A stretch of DNA of 15,824 nt, from the NCBI GenBank assembly GCA_903923345.1, contig CAIXXI010000438.1, positions 1-15,824 of the forward strand, given 5' to 3'. Source of the DNA: an uncultured Burkholderiales bacterium (GTDB lineage Bacteria; Pseudomonadota; Gammaproteobacteria; Burkholderiales; Burkholderiaceae_E). Below are positions 1 to 7,958 of this stretch, piece by piece (positions within the stretch are counted from its first letter, which is position 1; every line of letters begins with the position of its first letter). The notes under the pieces were generated by a model. It saw only the letters and a program-made list of their open reading frames with translations, was not told the DNA's origin and searched no databases. The position numbers and the translations under genes were made by a program.

Positions 1-1526
1 ACAGTCGACACCAAACCCGCTGTGCGCTCACAGCCGGCATGACCCCGTTGGCCCTGCTGTGTGCCCTGAGCCTGACCTGGTCTGATGCGCATGCGGCCGA
101 TCCGGCCCAGGAAATTGCCGACCTCAAGGCGCGGCTGCACGCCCAGCGCCAGCAACTCGAAGAACAGAAGCGCCAGATCAGCGCTCAGGAAGCGCAACTG
201 CGCGAACAGGAGCGTGTGCTGCAGGACCTGTCCAACCGGACGGGCGCGGCCACCGCGTCATCGACAGCCGGCGCAGCAGCTCCCGCCGCAGCGACCGGAG
301 TGACCTCCAGCGAAGCACTCACCGCACCGGCGCGCTCGGAAGACCCGACCCGCAAGGAGGCACTGGCTCAGCCCAAAGGCCCCGAGCCGGTCACCAGCCG
401 ATTCGACGGCATCAAGGTGCATCTGGGCGGCGCATTGCGTACAACCGTCAACACCACCACCGCGCGGATGCAGCCGGATGCAACCCCGTTCTTCGTGCTG
501 CCCAAAGTCAACGGTGTCTCCGAAGGCACCACCAAGATCGATGCCCGCCTGTCCTCATTGCTGTTTGCGATTGAAGGCGCCCAGATCGGCGACTTCAAAC
601 TCGGCGGCTCGATTTACGCCTATCTGTTCAATGGCGACCTGTTGTCCGGCAAGTACGGCTTCTACCCGGGGTTCGCCTACATCGATGCCACCAGCGAGCG
701 CTGGCGCTTCGCCGCTGGCCTGCAGATGGACGTCTTCAGCCCATTGATCCCGACCATGGTCGACCGGATGTCGGCGTTTGCCGGTTCGGGCAATCCCGGC
801 AACTCCTTCAAGCCGCAACTGAGGGTCGAGCACACCATCCCGATGGGTCAGGATCGCCTGGTGCTGCAGGGTGCACTGGCCGATGCGCTGGCCACCAACA
901 TCAAACCGCCGGCAAACGTCGGGCTGGCCGCCACGATCAATGAAAACACCGGGCTGCCCAATGTCGAGGCCCGCATTGCCTGGACACGGGGCAGGCCGGG
1001 CGATGACACCTCCTGGCTGCCCTGGGCGCAGTGGACGCTGGGCGTGTCGGGCGTGACCGGCAACTACCGATCGTTCTCGATCGACAGCAACTTCAATGCG
1101 GTCGACCCCTACACCGCCCGGATCAACGGCGTGGCCCTCGAAGGCGCCTGGCGGATCGGCAAACAACTGGGCATCCAGGGCGAGCTGTATTCCGGCCGCG
1201 GCCTCGGACAGTACCTCGCCACGATTTTCCAGACGACCAATCGCACCGGGCAGGTGATCCCGAGCAAGGGGGGTTGGGGCGAGGTGGCCTGGTACTGGAC
1301 ACCGGTGCTGCACAGCCATGTCGGCTATGCGGTTGATGAGGCCAGGGAATCGTATGTGGCACCCGGCGGCTTTCTGCGGAATCAGACGGCCTTCCTGAAC
1401 CTCTTCTACGACCCCAGCCCGAAGACCACACTGGCCATCGAAGGCACCTGGCGCCAAACCGGCTACCGCGGGCTGGGCGAGCACTCGGGGTATTCGCTGA
1501 TGTTCTCCTCGGAATTGCGGTTCTGA
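1..1526 (+). CDS. DcaP-like outer-membrane porin (5' end probably outside the window)
   Basis: Probable trimeric outer-membrane porin for small, often anionic, solutes. Numbering from the first in-window ATG (39), residues 1-20 form a short hydrophobic signal ending AHA-AD. Residues 22-66 are rich in Q, E, K and R and look like a coiled coil. Residues 68-100 are an Ala/Thr linker. From about residue 118 to the end there are alternating beta strands, finishing in SSELRF with the terminal Phe typical of BAM substrates. An N-terminal coiled coil before a barrel is a known feature of the DcaP family. The reading frame is open back to base 3 with no stop, and there is no Shine-Dalgarno before 39. 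The residues just upstream include two Arg that would suit a signal-peptide n-region. I therefore think the true start lies upstream and the 495-residue version is truncated. It is followed 43 bp later by another outer-membrane gene. The family call is from motif pattern only. Confidence 0.75.
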   Translation, partial: SRHQTRCALTAGMTPLALLCALSLTWSDAHAADPAQEIADLKARLHAQRQQLEEQKRQISAQEAQLREQERVLQDLSNRTGAATASSTAGAAAPAAATGVTSSEALTAPARSEDPTRKEALAQPKGPEPVTSRFDGIKVHLGGALRTTVNTTTARMQPDATPFFVLPKVNGVSEGTTKIDARLSSLLFAIEGAQIGDFKLGGSIYAYLFNGDLLSGKYGFYPGFAYIDATSERWRFAAGLQMDVFSPLIPTMVDRMSAFAGSGNPGNSFKPQLRVEHTIPMGQDRLVLQGALADALATNIKPPANVGLAATINENTGLPNVEARIAWTRGRPGDDTSWLPWAQWTLGVSGVTGNYRSFSIDSNFNAVDPYTARINGVALEGAWRIGKQLGIQGELYSGRGLGQYLATIFQTTNRTGQVIPSKGGWGEVAWYWTPVLHSHVGYAVDEARESYVAPGGFLRNQTAFLNLFYDPSPKTTLAIEGTWRQTGYRGLGEHSGYSLMFSSELRF

Positions 1527-1569
1527 AGCCGCTGCGGTTTTTTCAACTCTGCTTGAAGGAAGTCGATTC

Positions 1570-2394
1570 ATGCCCTCCAGCCTTCGACTGAACTGCGTTC
1601 GCCTGCTCGGCGCCCTGGCTTCAACGCTGATCGCCGCAAGCGCATCGGCGCAGTCAGGTGGCTCGTCCAGCGCCGATGATCTGGCCAAACAGCTCGCCAA
1701 TCCGGTGGCTGCCCTGATCAGTGTACCGATCGAGCTCACCTGGGATACCCGGGCCGGGAAGAACGAGAAAGGCGACATTTCGACCCTTCTTCTGAAACCG
1801 GTCATCCCGTTCAGCTGGAATGCCGACTGGAACCTGATCTCGCGCACAATCGTGCCGACTGTCCATTTCGATGACGTGGTCCCGGGTCAGAGCGCCACCG
1901 GCCTGGGCGACATCGTCCAGAGCTTCTTCTTCTCGCCCAAAGCCCCGACGGCAAGCGGCATGATCTGGGGGGTGGGCCCGGTTATCTCGATCCCGGTCGG
2001 CAAGGACGCGTTCTCCAGTGACCAGTGGGGACTGGGGCCGACCGGCGTGGCACTGGTGCAGAACGGTCCCTGGACCTATGGCGCGCTGGTCAATCGGATC
2101 TGGGGCGTCGGTGGCAGCCATGATGGCAAGCCCTACATGAATACACTGTTCGTACAGCCCTTCATGTCGCATGCCTTTCCGGGCGGCAAGTCGCTGGGTC
2201 TGGGGTTTGAAGGCACCTACGACTATTCGAGAAAAACCTTGACGGTGCCGATGAACATCACCGCCAGCCAGGTGACGAAACTGGGTGGTCAGGCGGTTTC
2301 CTTCGGTGCAGCGCTGCGCTATTACGTCGTCCGCCCCGACGGCGCGCCCGAGTGGGGCCTGCGCTTCACCGCAACGCTGCTCTTCCCGAAGTAA
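1570..2394 (+). CDS. outer-membrane beta-barrel protein, MetA/transporter-like family
   Basis: A 274-residue exported protein. Residues 1-28 are a Sec signal peptide (basic MPSSLRLNCVR, hydrophobic core, cleavage near ASASAQ). The rest is a run of amphipathic strands with many aromatic girdle residues and ends LRFTATLLFPK. That ending is typical of the family annotated as transporter, 'neuromedin U' by error, or Phenol_MetA_deg. Members are thought to be small outer-membrane channels and are often found near aromatic or organic-acid degradation genes; the substrate is unknown here. The start is well supported by GAAGGAAG at 1555-1562, 7 nt before the ATG. It lies 43 bp after the porin and 73 bp before the lipoprotein amidohydrolase on the same strand, so co-transcription is likely. 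Confidence 0.7.
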   Translation: MPSSLRLNCVRLLGALASTLIAASASAQSGGSSSADDLAKQLANPVAALISVPIELTWDTRAGKNEKGDISTLLLKPVIPFSWNADWNLISRTIVPTVHFDDVVPGQSATGLGDIVQSFFFSPKAPTASGMIWGVGPVISIPVGKDAFSSDQWGLGPTGVALVQNGPWTYGALVNRIWGVGGSHDGKPYMNTLFVQPFMSHAFPGGKSLGLGFEGTYDYSRKTLTVPMNITASQVTKLGGQAVSFGAALRYYVVRPDGAPEWGLRFTATLLFPK

Positions 2395-2457
2395 GCCTGC
2401 CAGCACCCAGCCGGCTTCAACCCGCATCCTCAAATCCGCATCCTTGCCCGTCACCTC

Positions 2458-2461
2458 GGAG
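2458..2461 (+). promoter_or_regulatory. Shine-Dalgarno GGAG that fixes the amidohydrolase start
   Basis: GGAG lies 6 nt before the ATG at 2468. The open frame extends back to 2285, inside the preceding gene, but only the 2468 start has both a ribosome-binding site and a lipoprotein signal directly after it. Confidence 0.7.
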
Positions 2462-2467
2462 TTCCTG

Positions 2468-4267
2468 ATGAATCTGCCGATCAAGCCTGATACCGCGGCT
2501 CGCATCTCACGATATGCACTGAGTGCCATTGCACTGGCGGTGTTGACAGCCTGCGCAGGCAACGCACCGAGCGTCTCGGCGCCTGATGCGATCTATTCGG
2601 GCGGCGACATCCTGACCATGGCGGGCGCGACGCCCCAGTACGCCGAAGCCCTCGCGATCGGCAACGGGCGCATCCTGGCGGTCGGGTCGCGCGCCGAGGT
2701 GATGAAGCTCGCCGGGCCGAATACAAAGCAGTTCAACCTGCAGGGCCAAACCCTGATGCCGGGCTTCATCGATGCCCACGGCCATCTGGTCTATGCCACG
2801 CACTCCATGCTCGATGCCGACCTGGCGGGTGTGAAGAACATTCCCGAGTTGCTCGAGCGTCTGAAAAAGCATGCGGCCGAGACACCCGTGGGCCAACGGA
2901 TCGTCGGAATGGGCTATCGGCCCGAGCAGATGGCCGAGAACCGTCATCCGACTGCGGCTGAACTCGATGCCGTCAGCACGACCCGCCCGATCGGGATCTC
3001 GGATGGATCAGGCCACCACGGCGTGATGAACACCGCGTTGATCAATGAACTCAAGCTCGGTGCAAACACGCCTGACCCCGAAGGCGGCTTCTATGCCCGC
3101 AAGCCCGGATCGAAGGAACTTGCGGGCCACGCCGCTGAATCCGCCTGGATGAGCGTGCTTGCCACCCGCGCGCCCCTCACTGCCGAGCAAACCCGAACCG
3201 GTGTGGGTCGGGCGGTGGCCCTCTGGACCGAGAACGGCATGACCACCGCAGCCGAACTGGGTCTGGGACTCAGTGGCGATGACATCCCGATTGCGCAAAC
3301 GATCATCAACGAGCAGTTGCTGCCAATCGACCTGGTGGTCTTTGCCAAGGCAGCATCGGCAGACCGCATCATCGATGCCGCGTATCAGATCGTGCAGGAC
3401 CGCAAGAAGCCCAACGCCGACACAGCCACTGAACTGCTCGCTGTTCGCTCTGATCTGGACAAGCGCTACGTCAACCGGGTCCGGCTGGCGGGTGTGAAGT
3501 TCTGGCTCGATGGCAGCATCGAGACCATGTTCATGTCACAGCCCTTCACCACCAATCCGCCGGGTGTCACCACGGCCAACTACAAAGGCATGCGGGTCGA
3601 CCCGCAGGAGCAGCTCGAAGCCGCGCTGGACAAGCACTGGAAAGCCGGACGTCAGATTGCTGCCCATGCGATCGGCGATGAGGCGAATGAACAGTTCCTG
3701 CTGGCGCTGGAAGGCGTGATCCGCAAGAAGGGCATGAGCGATGACCGCCCGATCTTTCAGCATGCCCAGTTCCTGCGGCCCGACCAGCTGAGCCGCATCC
3801 GGGCAGTCGGCGGCACGCCGAGCTTCACCGCTGGCGGACTGTTCCCGATGGGCGACTACATCTCCGGACTGGTGGGTCCGGAGCGGGTCAATTGGGTGGG
3901 TGCTGCAGCATCCGCTCAGAAGCTCGGCGTGAACTGGACCCTGAATACTGACTGGCCAGCGGGTGTCAGCCCGAGCCTGCTGTTCGCCGCCTGGAACGTG
4001 GTCAACCGAACGACCAAGTCAGGCAAGGTCTTCGTGCCGGCTGAGCGCGTCTCCGCCTACGAGGCGATGAAGAGCATCACGATCAATGCTGCCTACCAGT
4101 ACCGCGAAGAAACATCGAAGGGCACTCTGGAGGCCGGCAAGCTCGCCGACCTGGTGATCCTGGATCGCAACCCGGTGAAGGTCGATCCGATGGCGATCAA
4201 GGACATCAAGGTGATGCAGACGATCAAGGAAGGATCAGCGGTCTATACCCGGGGCGCGGCGCGCTGA
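2468..4267 (+). CDS. YtcJ-type amidohydrolase, predicted lipoprotein
   Basis: Metal-dependent hydrolase of the amidohydrolase_3 (YtcJ) family, 599 residues. Residues 1-29 are a lipoprotein signal: a basic stretch, a hydrophobic helix, then the lipobox LTAC with the acylated Cys at 29. Ala follows Cys rather than Asp, so by the Lol rule an outer-membrane anchor facing the periplasm is expected. Visible metal and active-site residues are DAHGH (H104, H106), GVKFWLDGSI (K344, D348), AAHAIGD (H400), FQHAQ (H432) and NTDWPA (D494). The C-terminal GTLEAGKLADLVILDRNP is the usual amidohydrolase beta-sandwich return. Family members hydrolyse amide or carbamate bonds in small molecules, but substrates are seldom known. 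Most family members are cytoplasmic, so the lipoprotein form is less usual. It closes the envelope gene set and converges on the HdeD-type gene. Confidence 0.85.
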   Translation: MNLPIKPDTAARISRYALSAIALAVLTACAGNAPSVSAPDAIYSGGDILTMAGATPQYAEALAIGNGRILAVGSRAEVMKLAGPNTKQFNLQGQTLMPGFIDAHGHLVYATHSMLDADLAGVKNIPELLERLKKHAAETPVGQRIVGMGYRPEQMAENRHPTAAELDAVSTTRPIGISDGSGHHGVMNTALINELKLGANTPDPEGGFYARKPGSKELAGHAAESAWMSVLATRAPLTAEQTRTGVGRAVALWTENGMTTAAELGLGLSGDDIPIAQTIINEQLLPIDLVVFAKAASADRIIDAAYQIVQDRKKPNADTATELLAVRSDLDKRYVNRVRLAGVKFWLDGSIETMFMSQPFTTNPPGVTTANYKGMRVDPQEQLEAALDKHWKAGRQIAAHAIGDEANEQFLLALEGVIRKKGMSDDRPIFQHAQFLRPDQLSRIRAVGGTPSFTAGGLFPMGDYISGLVGPERVNWVGAAASAQKLGVNWTLNTDWPAGVSPSLLFAAWNVVNRTTKSGKVFVPAERVSAYEAMKSITINAAYQYREETSKGTLEAGKLADLVILDRNPVKVDPMAIKDIKVMQTIKEGSAVYTRGAAR

Positions 4268-4280
4268 GGGTTTGACCGGG

Positions 4281-4310
4281 ACCGGCCGAGAGCTCAGACC
4301 TCGGCCCGGT
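4281..4310. terminator. hairpin between convergent genes
   Basis: ACCGGCCGAG (4281-4290) pairs with CTCGGCCCGGT (4300-4310), with one bulged C and a 9-nt loop. It lies between the stop codons of the convergent amidohydrolase (4267) and HdeD-type (4323) genes. The T-tract is short (GGTTTG on plus, none clear on minus), so intrinsic termination is plausible but not certain. Confidence 0.4.
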
Positions 4311-4322
4311 TTGCCCGGCGTT

Positions 4323-4943
4323 TCAGGCGCGCCCCTGCAGGCGGGCGCCTACGCGGTCGGCATACGAACGCGCTTTGAATGCGATCAGGATCCGGAGTGC
4401 ACCGATCACCAGTGCCCAGGATCCAATCAGATAGGTCAATGACAGGCCGCCGGCAGCCGGATTCAGCAGCATCGCCGCGCCGAACAGAATGGACAGGCCG
4501 CCCACCAGGTAAAAAAGCCATTCACGCTCGGTGAGCGCCCGGATCCGGTAGCCGAACAGCAGCAGCATGACACCCAGTGAAATGGCGACGAACGCTGCCA
4601 ACGCCACCATGGCCAGCACACTGACCGGCGGGTTCACCAGGGCGTAGGCACCTGCAATCAGTGACACCACGCCGAAGATCAGCATGAACCAGAACCCGTC
4701 GCGGGTGCGATTCTTGAGTGCGCCCACCACATTGACTGCGCCATCAACCAGGATCGAGGCTGCGAAGTACAGGGCCAGCCCAAGCAGCGCAAGCTCCGGT
4801 GCGGCCAGCGCAATGATGCCCAGAACCACTGAGGCAATGCCGCCGATCAGAAACGCCCACCAGGAGCGTTTGCAGAAAGTGCGCACCGATTGACTGATAC
4901 CTGGCAAGTCCTTGCGTGATTGGACGGTCATCTTCAAACCCAT
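4323..4943 (-). CDS. HdeD/DUF308 family six-helix membrane protein
   Basis: A 206-residue inner-membrane protein with six hydrophobic helices at roughly 27-48, 51-75, 83-103, 107-131, 142-161 and 166-188. The pattern of short helix pairs, with a Pro-containing loop at the end of helix 1 (AAPE) and repeats of it (VNPP, LNPA), is characteristic of HdeD. HdeD in Escherichia coli is linked to acid resistance at high cell density; the role in other bacteria is not established. Two starts are possible: 4943 (MGLKMTVQ), taken here, or 4931 (MTVQSR). Neither has a clear Shine-Dalgarno. The leader just upstream is a purine/pyrimidine A/T tract (4948-4970). The gene is last in the minus-strand series, 68 bp after the rhodanese gene, and may be transcribed separately. 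Confidence 0.8.
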   Translation of the reverse strand: MGLKMTVQSRKDLPGISQSVRTFCKRSWWAFLIGGIASVVLGIIALAAPELALLGLALYFAASILVDGAVNVVGALKNRTRDGFWFMLIFGVVSLIAGAYALVNPPVSVLAMVALAAFVAISLGVMLLLFGYRIRALTEREWLFYLVGGLSILFGAAMLLNPAAGGLSLTYLIGSWALVIGALRILIAFKARSYADRVGARLQGRA

Positions 4944-4953
4944 GATGAAAAAA

Positions 4954-4970
4954 GAAAAAAATTTTCTTTC
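4954..4970 (-). promoter_or_regulatory. A/T tract upstream of the HdeD-type gene
   Basis: The plus strand reads GAAAAAAATTTTCTTTC, a sharp A/T island in GC-rich DNA, ending 11 bp upstream of the HdeD-type start. A nearly identical 16-bp sequence lies at 9092-9107, upstream of the substrate-binding protein gene. The function is unknown: an UP-element-like tract, curved DNA or a protein site would all fit. Confidence 0.3.
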
Positions 4971-5011
4971 AGATCAGGCCGTCGATCCATCACGAATCGA
5001 AGACACCCGAT

Positions 5012-6640
5012 TCAGAGCGTCGGCATCATCCCGTCGGGCAGGCCAAACCGCAGATAGGGCTCGCGTTCGAGTTGCTCGAGCAGGTTGACCTCCCAGGTGA
5101 GGTACTGCTGCATCGCCTCCTGCACACCGGACTGCCTTGCATAGGGCGGGTACCACATGTCATCGGTCGGTGTGAGCAAGCGCGGGTCGTCGTCGCCCGA
5201 ACAGGCTTCCGTGGGCAACCCGGCCTTTCGCCAAGCCGATCGGCCGCCTTTGAGGAACGCAGCGCCGGCAAAACCGAGGCGCACTGCGTCGGCTGCTGCA
5301 AAGGGTGAACCCTGCCCATCACGACAGGTGAAGACCAGAGTCTCAGACTTTGAAAAGGCGCCCAGCACTTCGGACAATCGGGAGCGCATCGCATACCAGG
5401 CGCCCGGCACATGGGCCCTGCGGTAGCCGAAGCTGTCGCCGACATCGATCACCCGGGCTCGATCGAGCGCAATCAGTTCGGACAAGGCTGCGGACTCGAT
5501 TGCCCAGACGGACAGCCCAGCCTGCCCGAGTGCCCCCACCGTCGCGGCACCCGTCTGCAGCGGGCCATCCAGTGCGCCGCGCAGCACAAAGACATCGGTC
5601 CAGCCCATCTGGAGCAGCCAGTGCGCGGTCATGACGGACTGCACTTCATGCCGATCGATCAGCACGATCCGCGCACCCCTGACCGCCGCATAGGTGTCGG
5701 TGGCCTGCACCAGTTGACCGCCTGGCGCATTGAGGCTTCCCGGGTAGTGCCCGGCTTCGAATTCGGCTGGCTGACGCACATCGAAGAGATAGGTGGTGCG
5801 ATCGCGATCGGACTGCATTGAAGCCAGTTTTCGGGCGTCGATGAAGCGCACCCCAAAGCGCTGCGCGACATCAGCGGCCAGCGCGGTGGCGGCCTTCAGG
5901 GACTCACCCACAGGCGGCGGCGCGAGGTTTTCACGGCCGCGCTCGGGTTTGAAGCCGGCCAGTTCCCAACCCATGGTGCCGTTTTTCAAGGCCACCACCG
6001 GATTGGCCAGGCCGGCATTGCGAAGGCTCTGCGTGCCGATGATCGAGCGCGTCCGACCGGCGCAATTCACCACCACAACCGTCTGCGGCGATCGGACCAT
6101 GCCGGGCACCCGCATGACCAGCTCGGCGCCGGGGCAATCGGATGCGCCGGGCAGGCTGACCGCACGATATTCCTCGAGCGGGCGCGAATCAACCAGCACG
6201 ATGTCGCGGCCTTCCTGCTGCCACTGATGCAGGGTCTCGGGCTCGATACGCGGCGTATCGCAGCGGTGTTCGATGTACTCGCCAAAGACCTTGGATGGAA
6301 CGTTCACCCCCGAGAACAGCTCATACCCGGCAGCCGCCCAGGCACCAACCCCGCCTCGCAGGATCGACAACTGTGAATAACCGTGCCGCTCGAGCAGATC
6401 GGCTGCGCGCTGAACCAGCGCTTGGGCGTCATTGGCTTCGTCATCCATCAGCACGATGCGCGCGTTGCGTCGCGGCAGCAGCAGCGGGGCCCTGACTTCC
6501 AGTTGCGACAGCGGCAGGTTGCTCGCAAGCAGCAGGTGTGCGCGTGAAAACGGGCCGCCCTCACGCACATCGATCAGAGCGACCTCCCTGCCGTCGTGGA
6601 GCCAGGCCCGCAGTACGGGTGCGTCGATCAACTCAGCCAT
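5012..6640 (-). CDS. four-domain rhodanese-type sulfurtransferase
   Basis: A 542-residue protein of four rhodanese-like domains in tandem. Domain 1 (about 3-115) has VALIDVRE but no Cys at the active loop (VLMDDEAND, 64-71). Domain 2 (about 128-232) has VLVDSRPLEEY and the active loop CAGRTRS with C193. Domain 3 (about 266-365) has LFDVRQPAEF but the loop is LIDRHEVQ, without Cys. Domain 4 (about 380-478) has VIDVGDSF and the loop CRDGQGS with C439. The order inactive-active-inactive-active suggests duplication of a two-domain unit. The tail (480-542) is acidic and aromatic and unlike rhodanese. Rhodaneses move sulfane sulfur through a Cys persulfide; no signal peptide is seen, so it should be cytosolic. 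It starts 22 bp after the aminotransferase stop, consistent with one operon. The donor and acceptor are unknown. The start lacks a strong Shine-Dalgarno (GAAAG only). Confidence 0.85.
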   Translation of the reverse strand: MAELIDAPVLRAWLHDGREVALIDVREGGPFSRAHLLLASNLPLSQLEVRAPLLLPRRNARIVLMDDEANDAQALVQRAADLLERHGYSQLSILRGGVGAWAAAGYELFSGVNVPSKVFGEYIEHRCDTPRIEPETLHQWQQEGRDIVLVDSRPLEEYRAVSLPGASDCPGAELVMRVPGMVRSPQTVVVVNCAGRTRSIIGTQSLRNAGLANPVVALKNGTMGWELAGFKPERGRENLAPPPVGESLKAATALAADVAQRFGVRFIDARKLASMQSDRDRTTYLFDVRQPAEFEAGHYPGSLNAPGGQLVQATDTYAAVRGARIVLIDRHEVQSVMTAHWLLQMGWTDVFVLRGALDGPLQTGAATVGALGQAGLSVWAIESAALSELIALDRARVIDVGDSFGYRRAHVPGAWYAMRSRLSEVLGAFSKSETLVFTCRDGQGSPFAAADAVRLGFAGAAFLKGGRSAWRKAGLPTEACSGDDDPRLLTPTDDMWYPPYARQSGVQEAMQQYLTWEVNLLEQLEREPYLRFGLPDGMMPTL

Positions 6641-6662
6641 TCGAAACTTTCAAAAGTAAAGA

Positions 6663-7958
6663 TCAACCCGCCGCCAGGGCCTGATCGAACGCATCAAGCA
6701 AGGCATCGGCATCGTCGAAACTGATGCAGAGCGGCGGATTGATGCGAAAGGTATTGCGGGTCGGACTGCCCCTGACGAGGATGAAGCCGGCCTCGCGCAA
6801 TCGGGCCTGGACCCGTGTGCCTTCCTCGACAGCCGGCTCCCGAGTGACCCGATCGCGTACCAGCTCGATACCGAGGATGAGCCCTTTGCCGCGCACATCC
6901 CCAATCAGTTCATGCCGAGCCTTCAGCCGCATCAGCCCGGCCAGCAAGCGTTCACCACAGAGCCTGGCATGGGTCTGAAGCCCTTCATCATCGATCACTT
7001 TGAGGACCGATCGGGCCGCTGCGCAGGCCACAGGGTTACCGGCATACGTGTTGAAAAATTTCATCCGGGCGAAGGACTCGGCCACACTGCGTCGGCACAC
7101 CACACCCGCAATCGGAAAGCCATTGCCCATGCCCTTGCCCAAGACGATGATGTCGGGCAAGACGCCGTGGTCAACGAAACCCCAGTAGGCCGACCCCAGC
7201 CGACCGAATCCGGTCTGCACCTCATCGCTGATGCACACGCCGCCGGCGTCTCGAATGATCCGAAACGCGCCCTCCATGTACCCGGGTGGCATCGGCACGA
7301 CGCCGCCCGAGCCTTGAATCGGCTCGATGATCATGCCGGCGATCCGCCCGCTGGTTGAAGCAGCGATCAGGCGCTTGAGTTCGAGCAGATAGGGTTCGAG
7401 GACCGCGCCGAAAGAGCCCTTGTATTGATCCGGATGCATCGCATGGACAAAGCCCTGCATGCCCGGTGAGGCGAAGCGATTGGTGTTGAAGGAGGTGCTG
7501 CCGGCCGCACCGAACTGCAGGCCATGGTAGGCATTGCGCAGCGCCACCATCTCATAGTGACCGGTGTGAGCCCTGGCCATCATGTAGGCCAGATCGATGG
7601 CCTCGGCGCCGCTGTTTGAGAGCTGGACCACCCAGTCCTCGCCATCCTCGCGCACCGGCAGGTGCGCGACCAGCTCCCTGGCATAGCAGACCGACTGCTC
7701 GTTGTAGAAGAGCGTGGTCGCATGTTGCAGACGATGCATCTGCTCGCTAACCATGGCCATCGTCACCGGGTGCGCAAAGCCCAGGCTGACGCACATGTTC
7801 TGGCCGGTGCAATCGAGAAAGCGCTTGCCGCTTTCATCAAACACATACTGCCCCTGGCCATGGGACAGGATGAGCGGATTGCCGGCGTACAGTGAGGTTG
7901 TGCCCAGTGAAGGACTCAGGTACCGCTCACGCGCAGCAATCAGCTCATCGCGCAACAT
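6663..7958 (-). CDS. class III PLP-dependent aminotransferase (AGT2-like)
   Basis: A 431-residue fold-type I aminotransferase of class III. Visible features are SNSGAEA (114-120, phosphate binding), AYHG (143-146), IIEPIQG (210-216), ISDEVQTGFGR (243-253, with D245 for the pyridine nitrogen), LGKGMGNGFPIAG (273-285, Schiff-base K275) and FNTYAGNPVACAAA (302-315). The last motif and overall length resemble alanine-glyoxylate aminotransferase 2 and omega-amino acid:pyruvate transaminases, so an omega-amine or beta-amino acid donor is likely. The exact substrate cannot be assigned. The ATG follows the TAA of the substrate-binding protein gene with no gap (TAAATG), suggesting translational coupling. 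A weak GTGAAG inside the preceding gene can serve as ribosome-binding site. Context suggests it processes whatever the binding protein captures. Confidence 0.88.
   Translation of the reverse strand: MLRDELIAARERYLSPSLGTTSLYAGNPLILSHGQGQYVFDESGKRFLDCTGQNMCVSLGFAHPVTMAMVSEQMHRLQHATTLFYNEQSVCYARELVAHLPVREDGEDWVVQLSNSGAEAIDLAYMMARAHTGHYEMVALRNAYHGLQFGAAGSTSFNTNRFASPGMQGFVHAMHPDQYKGSFGAVLEPYLLELKRLIAASTSGRIAGMIIEPIQGSGGVVPMPPGYMEGAFRIIRDAGGVCISDEVQTGFGRLGSAYWGFVDHGVLPDIIVLGKGMGNGFPIAGVVCRRSVAESFARMKFFNTYAGNPVACAAARSVLKVIDDEGLQTHARLCGERLLAGLMRLKARHELIGDVRGKGLILGIELVRDRVTREPAVEEGTRVQARLREAGFILVRGSPTRNTFRINPPLCISFDDADALLDAFDQALAAG

Noticed and set aside
1529..1543. CCGCTGCGG followed by six T residues after the porin stop, terminator-like
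   Set aside because: The stem would have only three pairs with a minimal loop. Too weak to call, and the next gene follows closely.
555..1847. Long open frame on the minus strand (430 codons) opposite the porin and the next gene
   Set aside because: It crosses two genes with good outer-membrane protein features and shows no domain, signal or ribosome-binding site.
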